This document shows, piece after piece, positions 1 to 8,585 of a stretch of 64,000 nt of DNA. The first letter of the stretch is position 1. Each line of letters begins with the position of its first letter. Made by a program: the position numbers and the translations under genes. Under the pieces are notes generated by a model that saw only the letters and a program-made list of their open reading frames with translations, did no database searches and was not told the DNA's origin. This stretch comes from Cetobacterium sp. ZOR0034 (GTDB lineage Bacteria; Fusobacteriota; Fusobacteriia; Fusobacteriales; Fusobacteriaceae). The DNA lies in the NCBI RefSeq assembly GCF_000799075.1, contig NZ_JTLI01000007.1, positions 1-64,000 on the forward strand, written 5' to 3'.

Positions 1-74
1 AAGATAGCCTATTTGGACATTTAAAATTTGATAGCTAAGAAGTTAATTTACACTAAATTTGGTATACTCCCTAA

Positions 75-117
75 AAAAATGACGCCAAGATTATTTGTAT
101 TACTTGGCGTCATTTTT
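75..117. terminator. Intrinsic terminator of the HAD phosphatase gene
   Basis: A 15-bp perfect stem (75-89 with 103-117) closes a 13-nt AT-rich loop. It has A/T runs on both flanks, so it can work on either strand. It lies just after the stop of the leftward phosphatase gene. Confidence 0.85.
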
Positions 118-128
118 AAAGTTATATT

Positions 129-923
129 TTATAAATCTAAAGAGAAAACTTTAGCTAAGTACTTTGCAACTCCATTTTCATCATTAGTTAATTCTAATAC
201 TTCAAACTCTTTTTTTAACTCTTCAAATCCATTGGCCATAACCAATCCTTTTCCAGCAAATTTTAACATCTCATAGTCGTTAAAAGCATCTCCAAAGGCG
301 ATAGTGTGCTCTAGATCTATATTTTTAGAGTTAGCTAAAACTTTTAAAGCTTTTCCTTTTGAAGTTTCAAAATGAACAACATCAAGATAATTTTCTTGTG
401 ATATAAATGCATTTACTTCTTTTAAAGAGTTAAATTCAGAAGAAAGTTTTTCTAATTTATTGTTATCTTTACTCATTAAAACTATTTTTTCAAAATCAAA
501 TGTTGAAATGTTATTGATGTTTATTTCTATAGGGTCTTGAGCTGGATTGTATAAATAAGTATTAACAAGATCAAGCGTTCCCTCTCCTATATAAAGCTGT
601 GTTCCATAGCTTCCTAGAAAAGCACACTCCTCTTTTAAAGCTGTTTCAAAGACTAGTTGCGCTATATTTTTATCAACAATTTTTTGAAAGATTAATTCTC
701 CTTTGTTGTCATAAATTGTTGAACCATTATTACAAATAATCTCACCATTCAGGTTTAAAATATCATAAATATGCTTAGCCCCTTTCAAATTTCTACCAGT
801 TGCAATTATAAAATGTACACCATTTTGCTTTAATAAATCGACAATTTTCTTTGTGTAATCTGAAACCTCTTTATTGCTGTTCACTAATGTTCCATCTAAA
901 TCTGAAATAACTAATTTATACAT
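129..923 (-). CDS. HAD superfamily sugar-phosphate phosphatase (Cof family)
   Basis: This 264-residue cytoplasmic hydrolase fits the Cof/YidA branch of the HAD superfamily, which dephosphorylates small phosphorylated metabolites with Mg2+. Motif I is DLDGTLV near residues 8-14, with both catalytic aspartates. The motif II threonine lies in IIATGRN near residues 39-45. The late GDAFNDYEM motif carries the metal-binding acidic residues, and an IIB cap lies between. Length is normal for the family. The gene stands alone and ends at a strong hairpin. The substrate cannot be read from sequence, because members of this family are promiscuous. Confidence 0.88.
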   Translation of the reverse strand: MYKLVISDLDGTLVNSNKEVSDYTKKIVDLLKQNGVHFIIATGRNLKGAKHIYDILNLNGEIICNNGSTIYDNKGELIFQKIVDKNIAQLVFETALKEECAFLGSYGTQLYIGEGTLDLVNTYLYNPAQDPIEININNISTFDFEKIVLMSKDNNKLEKLSSEFNSLKEVNAFISQENYLDVVHFETSKGKALKVLANSKNIDLEHTIAFGDAFNDYEMLKFAGKGLVMANGFEELKKEFEVLELTNDENGVAKYLAKVFSLDL

Positions 924-1013
924 TTTGTCCCCCTTATTAAATTATGTTTTCAAAGACATTATAGTATTAAAAACTTATAAATTCAATATTAATATTTGAA
1001 AAAAATGAAATCT

Positions 1014-1047
1014 GTGTTAGAATGTTATAAAACACGTGTTAGAATGT
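1014..1047 (+). repeat. Two 12-bp direct repeats in the promoter region of the GGDEF/EAL gene
   Basis: GTGTTAGAATGT occurs at 1014-1025 and again, identically, at 1036-1047, with a 22-bp period (about two helical turns). The first copy includes a possible -10 (TAGAAT, 1018-1023) placed 16 bp after TTGAAA (996-1001). An operator for a direct-repeat-binding regulator is plausible but is only inference. Confidence 0.5.
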
Positions 1048-1076
1048 GACACAAATCAGGAGTAAAGGGAAATTAA

Positions 1077-3428
1077 ATGATGAAATCAAGGGTACTAATT
1101 TTACACGATAGCGAAAGAGCAAAAAGATCGCTAGAGGAACTAGGATTATATTTATTACAAGATTATGAATTCGAGTTTTTGAATATAGTAGAATATTCAA
1201 AAAATAATTGGAAAAACTATGACTTTATTATATTTGATAGCTACAATGACTATGTTTTTGAATGTTTCAAAGAGAAATTAGATAGAATAGTAGTATCTGT
1301 AAATATACTAAAAGAGGAGAGACCATCTGATTACATAAAAAGAGGAGCCACTAATTTCCTTTTAAAACCGTATTCTCTAAAAGAGATTAGATTAGTTTTA
1401 GATAAACTAAAAGAAACAATTTTAATAAAAGATGAAGCTGAAGAGAATAAACTAAAGTTTTATACTTTAATGGATAATATCCCATATATGGCATGGTTTA
1501 AAAATCAAAGTAGCCAATATATGATTGTTAACAACGAATTTAAAGAGCATTGTGGCAAAGACTTTGATACTATCAGAGGTAAGGATGATCAATTTGTTTG
1601 GAATGGTATGATTGGGGAGAACTGTAGAGAGTATGATTTAAAAGTAATGACTGAAAGAAAACAGTTAATATTTGATGAAGTTATTCCAGGAAAAAAAGGA
1701 TATAGACAATTTAATATATACAAAGTTCCTGTTGTTGACACTAATGATAATATTTTAGGAACAATGGGGATAGCTAAAGATATAACCGATTTAAAGAATA
1801 AAGACGTTAAATTTGATATTCTATTAGAAAATATGCCATTTGCTGTTTTTACTAAGAATAGAAAGGGAGAGATTGTACAAAGTAATTCTACATTCTATAG
1901 ATTAACAGAAATAAATAAACTTTTATATATGAATCTTAAAGAGGAAGATATATTAGGGCAAGAACATAGAGAAAGCATCTCTATAGAGGATAAAGATGTA
2001 ATATTTAATAAAAGTAATATAAGTTTAGTTAGAACCTTAAATACTAAATCGGGAGAAAAAATAGTAGAAGTATTTAAATCTCCAATTATAGATATATCGG
2101 GAGAAGTTATTGGAATAGTTTGTACTATGAGAGATGTAACTGAAATGAAAAATCAAGAAGCTAGAATCAAAAGAATGGCATATACAGATTCTCTTACTGG
2201 ATTAGCAAATAGAAGAGGACTGTATAATTTTATTGAAAGTGAACTAGTTGAAAATGATGCTGACGCTACTATCATGTTTATGGATTTAGATAACTTTAAG
2301 CATTTAAATGACAACTTTGGCCATCAACATGGTGATGAGATTTTAATTGAGTTTGCAGAGGATTTACAAAAAATTTGTAGAGATGGTTTTGTATCAAGAA
2401 TTGGTGGAGATGAGTTTGTAATAGCTTGGGAAGGTAAAATGAGTAAAGAGACTGCTACAGAAACTGCAGATAGTATTCTTAATCTATTAACAGGAAAAAA
2501 GATTAAATTTACAAAGTTATCAGCTAGTATAGGTATTGTAACAGGAAATACAGGTGAAGAAAGTATCGACAATTTCTTAACTAAAGGGGATTTAGCACTG
2601 TATAAAGCTAAAGATCAAGGTAAGAATCAGTACGTATTTTATAATAAAGATTTAGATAAAAAGAGATGCTTGAATGAAGAGATAGAACAAGATTTAAGAA
2701 ATGCTTTAGAAAAAGATGAGTTAGAACTATACTATCAACCTCAGTATTGTTGTAATAAAAATCTAGTTGGTTTAGAAGCTTTATTGAGATGGAATAATGA
2801 TAAATATAGAAGAGTTCCAATAATTGAGATTATAAATATTATGGAAAAATCAACATTGATAGATGAAATAGGAAACTTTATCATAAGAAGTGCATTTTCT
2901 TTTGCTAAAAAAATAAATGAAAATAGAGAAAAAAAAGTTGTTGTATCAGTTAATATATCTGCAGTTCAAATTATGAAACATAATTTTGTTAGAAATATTA
3001 AAAAGATAATAAATGAGGTTGGAGTAAATCCTAAATATGTAGGAATTGAAATTACAGAAACTGTATTACTTCAAAATATAGACGAAAATATATTAAAAAT
3101 AAAAAACCTAAAAGATATCGGAGTGAAAATATCTTTAGATGATTTTGGGACGGGTTATTCGGCATTTAATTACTTAGTAAAATTACCTTTATCTAATATA
3201 AAAATAGATAAAAGTTTTGTATGGGGAATGAAAGACAGTGAAGAGTATAGAACACTCGTTAAATTATGTATAGACACAGCTCATGCATTGAATTTAAGAG
3301 TAGTGGCTGAAGGTGTAGAAACAAAAGAGGATTTAGAACTTCTGAAATATATGAAATCGGATTATATTCAAGGATATCTATTCTCTAAACCTCTACCGAA
3401 GTCTGAAATACTAGAAACTATTTTATAA
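1077..3428 (+). CDS. REC-like/PAS/PAS/GGDEF/EAL cyclic-di-GMP signalling protein
   Basis: This is a 783-residue soluble protein with no membrane segment. A receiver-like domain fills about residues 1-115, two PAS domains lie near 124-235 and 245-360, and GGDEF and EAL domains follow. The cyclase signature RIGGDEF (GGDEF at 443-447) is intact. No RxxD inhibitory site precedes it. The EAL motif begins at E567, and DDFGTGYS, KIDKS and EGVET are all present, so both synthesis and hydrolysis of c-di-GMP look chemically possible. The receiver part keeps the phosphoacceptor-like FDSYN segment and a conserved lysine (LLKPYS). There is no histidine kinase next door, so its input is unknown. Start: two consecutive ATGs after AGGAG and GGGA; the first is used. 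Confidence 0.9.
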   Translation: MMKSRVLILHDSERAKRSLEELGLYLLQDYEFEFLNIVEYSKNNWKNYDFIIFDSYNDYVFECFKEKLDRIVVSVNILKEERPSDYIKRGATNFLLKPYSLKEIRLVLDKLKETILIKDEAEENKLKFYTLMDNIPYMAWFKNQSSQYMIVNNEFKEHCGKDFDTIRGKDDQFVWNGMIGENCREYDLKVMTERKQLIFDEVIPGKKGYRQFNIYKVPVVDTNDNILGTMGIAKDITDLKNKDVKFDILLENMPFAVFTKNRKGEIVQSNSTFYRLTEINKLLYMNLKEEDILGQEHRESISIEDKDVIFNKSNISLVRTLNTKSGEKIVEVFKSPIIDISGEVIGIVCTMRDVTEMKNQEARIKRMAYTDSLTGLANRRGLYNFIESELVENDADATIMFMDLDNFKHLNDNFGHQHGDEILIEFAEDLQKICRDGFVSRIGGDEFVIAWEGKMSKETATETADSILNLLTGKKIKFTKLSASIGIVTGNTGEESIDNFLTKGDLALYKAKDQGKNQYVFYNKDLDKKRCLNEEIEQDLRNALEKDELELYYQPQYCCNKNLVGLEALLRWNNDKYRRVPIIEIINIMEKSTLIDEIGNFIIRSAFSFAKKINENREKKVVVSVNISAVQIMKHNFVRNIKKIINEVGVNPKYVGIEITETVLLQNIDENILKIKNLKDIGVKISLDDFGTGYSAFNYLVKLPLSNIKIDKSFVWGMKDSEEYRTLVKLCIDTAHALNLRVVAEGVETKEDLELLKYMKSDYIQGYLFSKPLPKSEILETIL

Positions 3429-3456
3429 AAAATACAGATAAATAAAAATAAAAGAA

Positions 3457-3489
3457 GAGTAAAAGTTTAAACTTTTATTCTTTTTTTTT
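3457..3489 (+). terminator. Intrinsic terminator after the GGDEF/EAL gene
   Basis: A 12-bp nearly self-complementary stem (3457-3480, one G-T pair) is followed by nine T. It separates the signalling gene from the moxR/bat operon. Confidence 0.85.
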
Positions 3490-3569
3490 CGTCAAAAAAT
3501 TTGGTGATTTTAAATTTTTTAACTATAATAAAGTAATCACTATATACTATTGAAACTTAGGAGGAAAAA

Positions 3570-4499
3570 ATGGAAAGAATTAATACTTTAAAAAAGGAGA
3601 TTTCTAAAAAGGTTATTGGACAACAAGATATGATTCATAAAATACTTATAGGAATTTTAACGGGCAATCATATTCTTTTAGAAGGTCTTCCAGGATTGGC
3701 AAAATCACTGACGGTAAATACAATTGCAGAAACTTTAGGATTAAGTTTTTCAAGAATACAGTTTACTCCCGATTTATTGCCTAGTGACATAGTAGGAACA
3801 GAGATATACAATGAGAAAACGGGTGAATTTCATGTTAAGAAAGGACCTATATTCGCTAATATTATATTAGCTGATGAGATAAATAGAGCACCTGCTAAAG
3901 TTCAGTCAGCACTACTTGAAGCGATGCAGGAAAAACAGGTAACAATAGCTAATGAAACATTTAAATTAGATAAACCATTTATAGTTTTAGCAACACAAAA
4001 TCCAATAGAACAGGATGGAACATACCCACTACCTGAAGCTCAACAAGATAGATTTCTAATGAAAGTGAAAATAGAATATCCAACTTATGAAGAGGAGATG
4101 GAAATTCTTGATCTTTTAACGGGAGAGAAAGAGTTTAATGACATATCGATTCAAACAATAATAACAGCTAATGATATAGAGGATATAAAAGAACAGATAA
4201 AAAAAGTTAATATAGATTCAAAACTAAGAAAATATATTTTAGATATTATTTTTAAAACTAGAGAAGAGTCTGAATATATAGCATGTGGAGCTTCTCCTAG
4301 AGCTAGTATAGGACTTGTTATAGCAGCTAAAGCAGCAGCTTTCTTAGATGGAAGAGATTTCGTTATGCCACAAGACATAAAAAAAGTTATTTATGATGTT
4401 TTACGTCATAGATTGATACTTACATATGAAGCTGAAGCTGAAAATAAAGATGTAGAAGATATAATAGAGGATATATTAAAAACAGTAGTTTTACCTTAA
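3570..4499 (+). CDS. MoxR-family AAA+ ATPase
   Basis: MoxR ATPases act as chaperone-like remodelling factors and usually work with von Willebrand A (VWA) proteins encoded beside them. The Walker A segment reads GLPGLAKS near residues 37-44. Walker B reads ILADEINRAP near residues 101-110, and sensor 1 ATQNP is present. The C-terminal lid is intact, and 309 residues is normal length. It is the first gene of a seven-gene operon with DUF58 and two VWA (Bat) proteins, the standard partner set. A clear AGGAGG lies 5-6 nt before the ATG. The client process is not established for this family in fusobacteria. Confidence 0.93.
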   Translation: MERINTLKKEISKKVIGQQDMIHKILIGILTGNHILLEGLPGLAKSLTVNTIAETLGLSFSRIQFTPDLLPSDIVGTEIYNEKTGEFHVKKGPIFANIILADEINRAPAKVQSALLEAMQEKQVTIANETFKLDKPFIVLATQNPIEQDGTYPLPEAQQDRFLMKVKIEYPTYEEEMEILDLLTGEKEFNDISIQTIITANDIEDIKEQIKKVNIDSKLRKYILDIIFKTREESEYIACGASPRASIGLVIAAKAAAFLDGRDFVMPQDIKKVIYDVLRHRLILTYEAEAENKDVEDIIEDILKTVVLP

Positions 4500-4511
4500 G
4501 GAGTGATAGTT

Positions 4512-5345
4512 ATGAATTTTGATCATAGTAAAGAGAGTAAAAAAGAGCTGTTGAAAAAAATTAAAAATATAGAGATAAAAGCTACAATTTTATCGGATAA
4601 TATTTTTGCGGGACAATATCAATCATGTTTAAAAGGAAACGGTATGGAGTTTGCTGATATTAGAAGATACGCTCCGGGTGATGATGTAAAAAAGATAGAT
4701 TGGAAAGTAACTGCAAAACAGAGAAAAGCATATGTAAAAGAGTTTGTTGAGGAGAGGGAACTCTCTGTATTTCTATTAGTTGATGTTTCAGCTTCAAATA
4801 GATTTAAAGATAAATTGGATTTAATAACTGAACTAGTAGGAAGTTTAGCATTTAGTGCAAATAAAAACGGAGATAGAGTTGGAGCTCTGTTTTTCTCTAA
4901 TGAGATAGAAAAAATTATCTCTTTGAAAAAGGGAAAAAAACATGCCCTTTCTATTATAGAAAATCTTTTAGTTTTAAATCCAAAAGGAAAGAATACCGAT
5001 ATAGCTAATGCTCTTAGATATTTTGGAAAAATATTCAAACGAAGATCTGTTATATTTTTAATCTCTGATTTTTTGGATGATAACTACGAAAAGGAACTGA
5101 AAAGTTTATCTAGAAGGCATGAGATAATTCCAGTCAGAATAGGTGATAAAAAGTTCGAATCACTACCTAAAGGAGCGATTTTTACTTTAGAAGATTCTGA
5201 AACTGGTGAACAAATAGTTGTTGAAAACTATAGTTCTAAAAGTGAATTTGCTATAAATAGTTTAAATGATGGAATCAATCTTTATGTAGGCCAAGATTAT
5301 GTAAAAGAGATATCAAGATTTTTCTGTCGAGGGAGAGTGAGATGA
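4512..5345 (+). CDS. DUF58 protein of the moxR/bat operon
   Basis: DUF58 proteins carry a conserved N-terminal segment followed by a degenerate VWA-like fold, and are almost always encoded between moxR and bat genes. Seen here are the family hallmark DIRRYAPGDDVKKIDWKVTA and the VWA-like strand VFLLVDVSASN. There is no signal peptide or transmembrane helix. A GTG nine bases upstream is in frame, but AAGGAG (4498-4503) sits 8 nt before the ATG at 4512, so I start there (277 aa). The stop overlaps the next start by four bases, indicating translational coupling. Confidence 0.9.
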   Translation: MNFDHSKESKKELLKKIKNIEIKATILSDNIFAGQYQSCLKGNGMEFADIRRYAPGDDVKKIDWKVTAKQRKAYVKEFVEERELSVFLLVDVSASNRFKDKLDLITELVGSLAFSANKNGDRVGALFFSNEIEKIISLKKGKKHALSIIENLLVLNPKGKNTDIANALRYFGKIFKRRSVIFLISDFLDDNYEKELKSLSRRHEIIPVRIGDKKFESLPKGAIFTLEDSETGEQIVVENYSSKSEFAINSLNDGINLYVGQDYVKEISRFFCRGRVR

Positions 5346-6082
5346 AAGAGATAAAAAAATTGTTCCTCTTTATCTTCATATTTTTCTCCGTTTTAGGTTT
5401 TGGTGAAGAAGTTAAAGAGAAAGAGTATTATGTAGGAGATAGGATAACATTAAAAATATCTGGAGATATAAAAGAGGAAGAGATTAAACAAAGTTTAGAG
5501 GAGTTCAAAATATACTCTTTAGATAAAACAAAAAATAGCTCATATATAGTAACGTTTGGAAGTTATAATATTGGAGAAAAGGAGATTCTTCTAGGTGATA
5601 AAAAATTAAAGTTACCAATAGTATCTACTTTAACCGATGAAGATAGAGAACCTTATAAAGAGTTGGCTAATTTAGAGAAGATGTATGATGAAAAAGACTA
5701 TCCTTATACCGCTATAATATTAGGAATGAGTGGAACGACTGCAATGCTACTATCTATTGTATTATTTATAATAGATAGATTAAAAGATCCATATATTATA
5801 TTTAAAAAAGGAATAACTAAAGTTAACGAGAGTAATTGGAAAGAGAAAGTTAGTTTTGAATTAAGAAAATATATAGATGGTGTATATAATACAAACTTCT
5901 TAGGTGGAGATTATAAGTTAATCTCTACATTAACTACTAGCGATATTGATTTTATTAAGAAAATGGATTATTTAAAATTTGCTCCAAATGCTATTTGTAG
6001 CAACGAAGAGAGCTCAGAATACAAGAATAAAGCCATAGAAATGGTTGAAAGACTCAGAAAGGAGAAAAAGAATAGTGTTTAA
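5342..6082 (+). CDS. Bat-operon membrane protein with signal peptide and one central TM helix
   Basis: I do not recognise a named family with certainty. The 246-residue product has an N-terminal hydrophobic signal (LFLFIFIFFSVLGFG), a small periplasmic beta-like domain (about 22-120), one TM helix (about 122-145) and a basic cytoplasmic tail with helical segments. Position and topology match the DUF4381-type protein often found between DUF58 and BatA, but sequence support is weak. Its start overlaps the DUF58 stop as ATGA, and its end overlaps batA by 8 nt. The tail may contact MoxR or DUF58; that is inference only. Confidence 0.6.
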   Translation: MKEIKKLFLFIFIFFSVLGFGEEVKEKEYYVGDRITLKISGDIKEEEIKQSLEEFKIYSLDKTKNSSYIVTFGSYNIGEKEILLGDKKLKLPIVSTLTDEDREPYKELANLEKMYDEKDYPYTAIILGMSGTTAMLLSIVLFIIDRLKDPYIIFKKGITKVNESNWKEKVSFELRKYIDGVYNTNFLGGDYKLISTLTTSDIDFIKKMDYLKFAPNAICSNEESSEYKNKAIEMVERLRKEKKNSV

Positions 6083-7034
6083 CTTCAAATTACCTTATAT
6101 ATTATTACTAATCCCTATAGTGACCTATCTTTTCTTTAGAAGAAGAGTTAGTGGAGCTATTAAAGTTCCAGGAATACAGATGATAAAAAAATATTCCAAA
6201 GGAAGTAAAAAACATCTTTTAGGAAAGATTTGTATATATTTATCTACAATTTTCATGATATTTGCTTTGGCCAGACCACAAATTACAAGTGAAGGAAAAA
6301 TTGTAAAAAAAGATGGAATAGATATTGTTATATCATTAGATTTATCTAAATCTATGGAAGCTAGAGATTTTAATCCAAATAGATTGGAAAAATCAAAAGA
6401 GATTTTAAATGAGTTTGTAGATAAAAGATCTAACGACAGAATGTCATTGGTTGTTTTTGGTGGTGAAGCATACACAAAGGTTCCTTTAACTTTTGATCAC
6501 AATGTTTTAAAAAATATGATATCTACAATTACAACAGATGATATTAGTAGTAATAATAGAACTGCTATAGGAATGGGATTAGGAGTCGCTTTAAATAGAT
6601 TAAAAGATTCTGATTCAAAATCTAAAGTTGTTATTCTTATGACGGATGGTGAGAATAATTCGGGAGAGATGAGTCCTATTGGTGCTGCAAAAGTAGCTAA
6701 AGAATTAGGAATAAAAGTTTATACTATAGGTATAGGTGCAAAAGAGATTCCTGTTCCTGGATTTTTTGGAACTAGATATATTCAAAACAACGAACTTGAT
6801 GAAAATCTTCTGCAAACTATTGCAAATGAAACAAATGGAAAATATTTTAGAGCTAGTGATTCTAAAGAGTTTCAAAACATTTTCAACGAGATTGATAATT
6901 TAGAAAAAACTAAAATAGATAGTAGAAGTGTATATGATATAAAAGAATACTTCGAAGAGCTATTAGAAATTGCTCTATTTTTATTATTATTAGGTATATT
7001 TTTCCAATATTTTAAATATATAAGAATACCTTAA
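6075..7034 (+). CDS. batA: BatA-like VWA membrane protein
   Basis: This aerotolerance-type protein has N-terminal TM helices, a VWA domain exposed to the periplasm and a C-terminal TM helix (LFLLLLGIFFQYF). The metal-ion-dependent adhesion site (MIDAS) is complete: DLSKS, the threonine of NRTAIG, and TDGEN. The reading frame is open further upstream (TTG at 6045), but AAGGAG at 6059-6064 lies 10 nt before GTG 6075, which gives the expected start of BatA proteins (a short tail then the first TM) and 319 residues. It overlaps the upstream gene by 8 nt. Confidence 0.82.
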   Translation: MFNFKLPYILLLIPIVTYLFFRRRVSGAIKVPGIQMIKKYSKGSKKHLLGKICIYLSTIFMIFALARPQITSEGKIVKKDGIDIVISLDLSKSMEARDFNPNRLEKSKEILNEFVDKRSNDRMSLVVFGGEAYTKVPLTFDHNVLKNMISTITTDDISSNNRTAIGMGLGVALNRLKDSDSKSKVVILMTDGENNSGEMSPIGAAKVAKELGIKVYTIGIGAKEIPVPGFFGTRYIQNNELDENLLQTIANETNGKYFRASDSKEFQNIFNEIDNLEKTKIDSRSVYDIKEYFEELLEIALFLLLLGIFFQYFKYIRIP

Positions 7035-7045
7035 GGAGGGATAGT

Positions 7046-8008
7046 ATGGAATTTGGAAATATAGATAATTTAAAATTTATAGTTACCCCTGTATTAGTCG
7101 TGGTATTTTTAATATTAGGGTTTAGAAAAAGACAAAATATTTTAAGAAATATTGGTTGGAAGAATGATAATATTTATTCATTTTTAAAAGCTATTTTTTT
7201 GTCTATAGGTGCTTTTTTAGTATTTTTAGCATTACTTTCTCCACAAAAATTAAAAGATGAGCAGAAAATAGAGGTTAAAGGAAGTGATTTATATATTCTT
7301 ATGGATATATCTAGATCAATGCTAGCTCAAGATACCTATCCGAATAGACTCGAACTGAGTAAGAAAGAGTTGAAAGAGATTTTATCAAATTTAAAAGGAG
7401 ATAGGGTAGGAATAGTTCCTTTCTCAGATAGTGCTTACATCCAAATGCCTTTAACAGATGATTATTTTATGGCAATAAATTATATTGATGCTATTGATAG
7501 TAAGTTAATATCAGGTGGAGGAACACAACTTCTAGAGGCATTAAAACTAGCAAATAGTTCGTTTGAGAAAACAGAGGCTATAGATAAAAATGTTATAATT
7601 TTTTCTGATGGTGGAGATCGAGAACCTGATGTTTTAAGCTTTGTTAAAAAAAATAATTTAAAAACATTTATTTTTGGGGTTGGAACTGCAGATGGAAGTG
7701 TAATTCCAATAGACAACGGGTTTATAAAAGATGACTCTGGAAATATCGTTGTTTCGAAATTGAATGACACTTTTTTAAAAGAATTAGCCTCAGAAAGTGG
7801 AGGTAATTATTATTCTTTAAACAATCTGAGTACAGGTAGTTATAAAAATTTGATTGAAGATATTGGAAAACTAGATAAAACTTCTCAACGAGAAGAAAAT
7901 TTGAAAACTTATGAAAAATATTATCAATATCCATTAAGCTTAGGATTATTTTTAATTTTATTGGGATATTTTTTACCTAAAAAGGAGAGGGAGGAATCGT
8001 ATGTTTAA
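7046..8008 (+). CDS. batB: BatB-like VWA membrane protein
   Basis: This is the second VWA protein of the operon, 320 aa, with two N-terminal TM helices, one VWA domain and a C-terminal TM helix (LSLGLFLILLGYFL). The MIDAS motif is complete: DISRS, a threonine in GGGTQLLEAL, and SDGGD. It resembles BatA in layout but differs clearly in sequence, as in the usual batA-batB pairs. AAGGAGGG lies 7-8 nt before the ATG. The end overlaps the next gene by 8 nt, so the two are translationally coupled. Confidence 0.85.
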   Translation: MEFGNIDNLKFIVTPVLVVVFLILGFRKRQNILRNIGWKNDNIYSFLKAIFLSIGAFLVFLALLSPQKLKDEQKIEVKGSDLYILMDISRSMLAQDTYPNRLELSKKELKEILSNLKGDRVGIVPFSDSAYIQMPLTDDYFMAINYIDAIDSKLISGGGTQLLEALKLANSSFEKTEAIDKNVIIFSDGGDREPDVLSFVKKNNLKTFIFGVGTADGSVIPIDNGFIKDDSGNIVVSKLNDTFLKELASESGGNYYSLNNLSTGSYKNLIEDIGKLDKTSQREENLKTYEKYYQYPLSLGLFLILLGYFLPKKEREESYV

Positions 8009-8576
8009 AAAAATCTTTCTTTTTATTTTAGGAGTTATATTGAGTTTATTTTCTTTTTTGGAATTCAAAAAATCTATGAATAAAACTGAAAATATAGGAT
8101 ATACAAAATTTTTATCTGGAAATAAGTTGGTTGAAGAAAATAAAATAAAAGAAGCTATTGAAGAATACAAGCTAGCATTAGATAATAATAACGATATAAA
8201 TATAAAAAAAAATTATGAACTAGCATTGAAACAACAAGAAAATCAACAACAATCTGATCAACAAGATCAAAACAAAAAAGATAATCAAGAACAGAATGAA
8301 AATAATCAAGAGCAAAATAAAAATCAGCAGCAATCTGATCAAGAAAATGGCAATAATAATGAAAATAAAAATAATCAGAGTGATCAAAATAATAACGAGA
8401 ATAACTCTGAAAATAATAAACAGACACAAAGTGAACAGCAACAACAAGATCAGCAAAAAGCTGATGAATTGAAAAGTATTATGCAACGACTTGAAGGAAA
8501 TGAAAAGAGAGCTTTCAAAAATAATGAGAGAGTTCTAAACATGAGTGAAGATAAAAATAGTGAGAATAGATGGTAA
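8001..8576 (+). CDS. batC: BatC-like protein with TPR unit and N/Q-rich tail
   Basis: The 191-residue product has a hydrophobic N-terminal anchor (FLFILGVILSLFSFL). One tetratricopeptide-like repeat follows (GNKLVEENKIKEAIEEYKLAL, about residues 35-56). Then comes about 75 residues of almost pure N, Q, D, E, K and S (about residues 75-150), and a charged end. BatC proteins characteristically combine TPRs with a low-complexity tail, and the position between batB and batD fits. The TPR part is shorter than in most BatC proteins, and the tail would be extracytoplasmic and disordered. The start lies within the end of batB behind GGAGGAA. Confidence 0.72.
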   Translation: MFKKIFLFILGVILSLFSFLEFKKSMNKTENIGYTKFLSGNKLVEENKIKEAIEEYKLALDNNNDINIKKNYELALKQQENQQQSDQQDQNKKDNQEQNENNQEQNKNQQQSDQENGNNNENKNNQSDQNNNENNSENNKQTQSEQQQQDQQKADELKSIMQRLEGNEKRAFKNNERVLNMSEDKNSENRW

Positions 8577-8585
8577 GGAGTCGGA

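Noticed and set aside
1045-1060. TGTGA-CACAAA-TCAGG upstream of the GGDEF/EAL gene as a third CRP-type site
   Set aside because: Only one half-site is perfect; the second matches three of five bases and overlaps the ribosome binding site. Could be chance.
6045-6074. TTG-started extension of batA
   Set aside because: No ribosome binding site before it, and AAGGAG with GTG at 6075 gives the expected protein start.
8226-8450. N/Q-rich segment of batC as non-coding repeat DNA
   Set aside because: The frame stays open, overlaps batB and has normal neighbours; low-complexity tails are usual in BatC.
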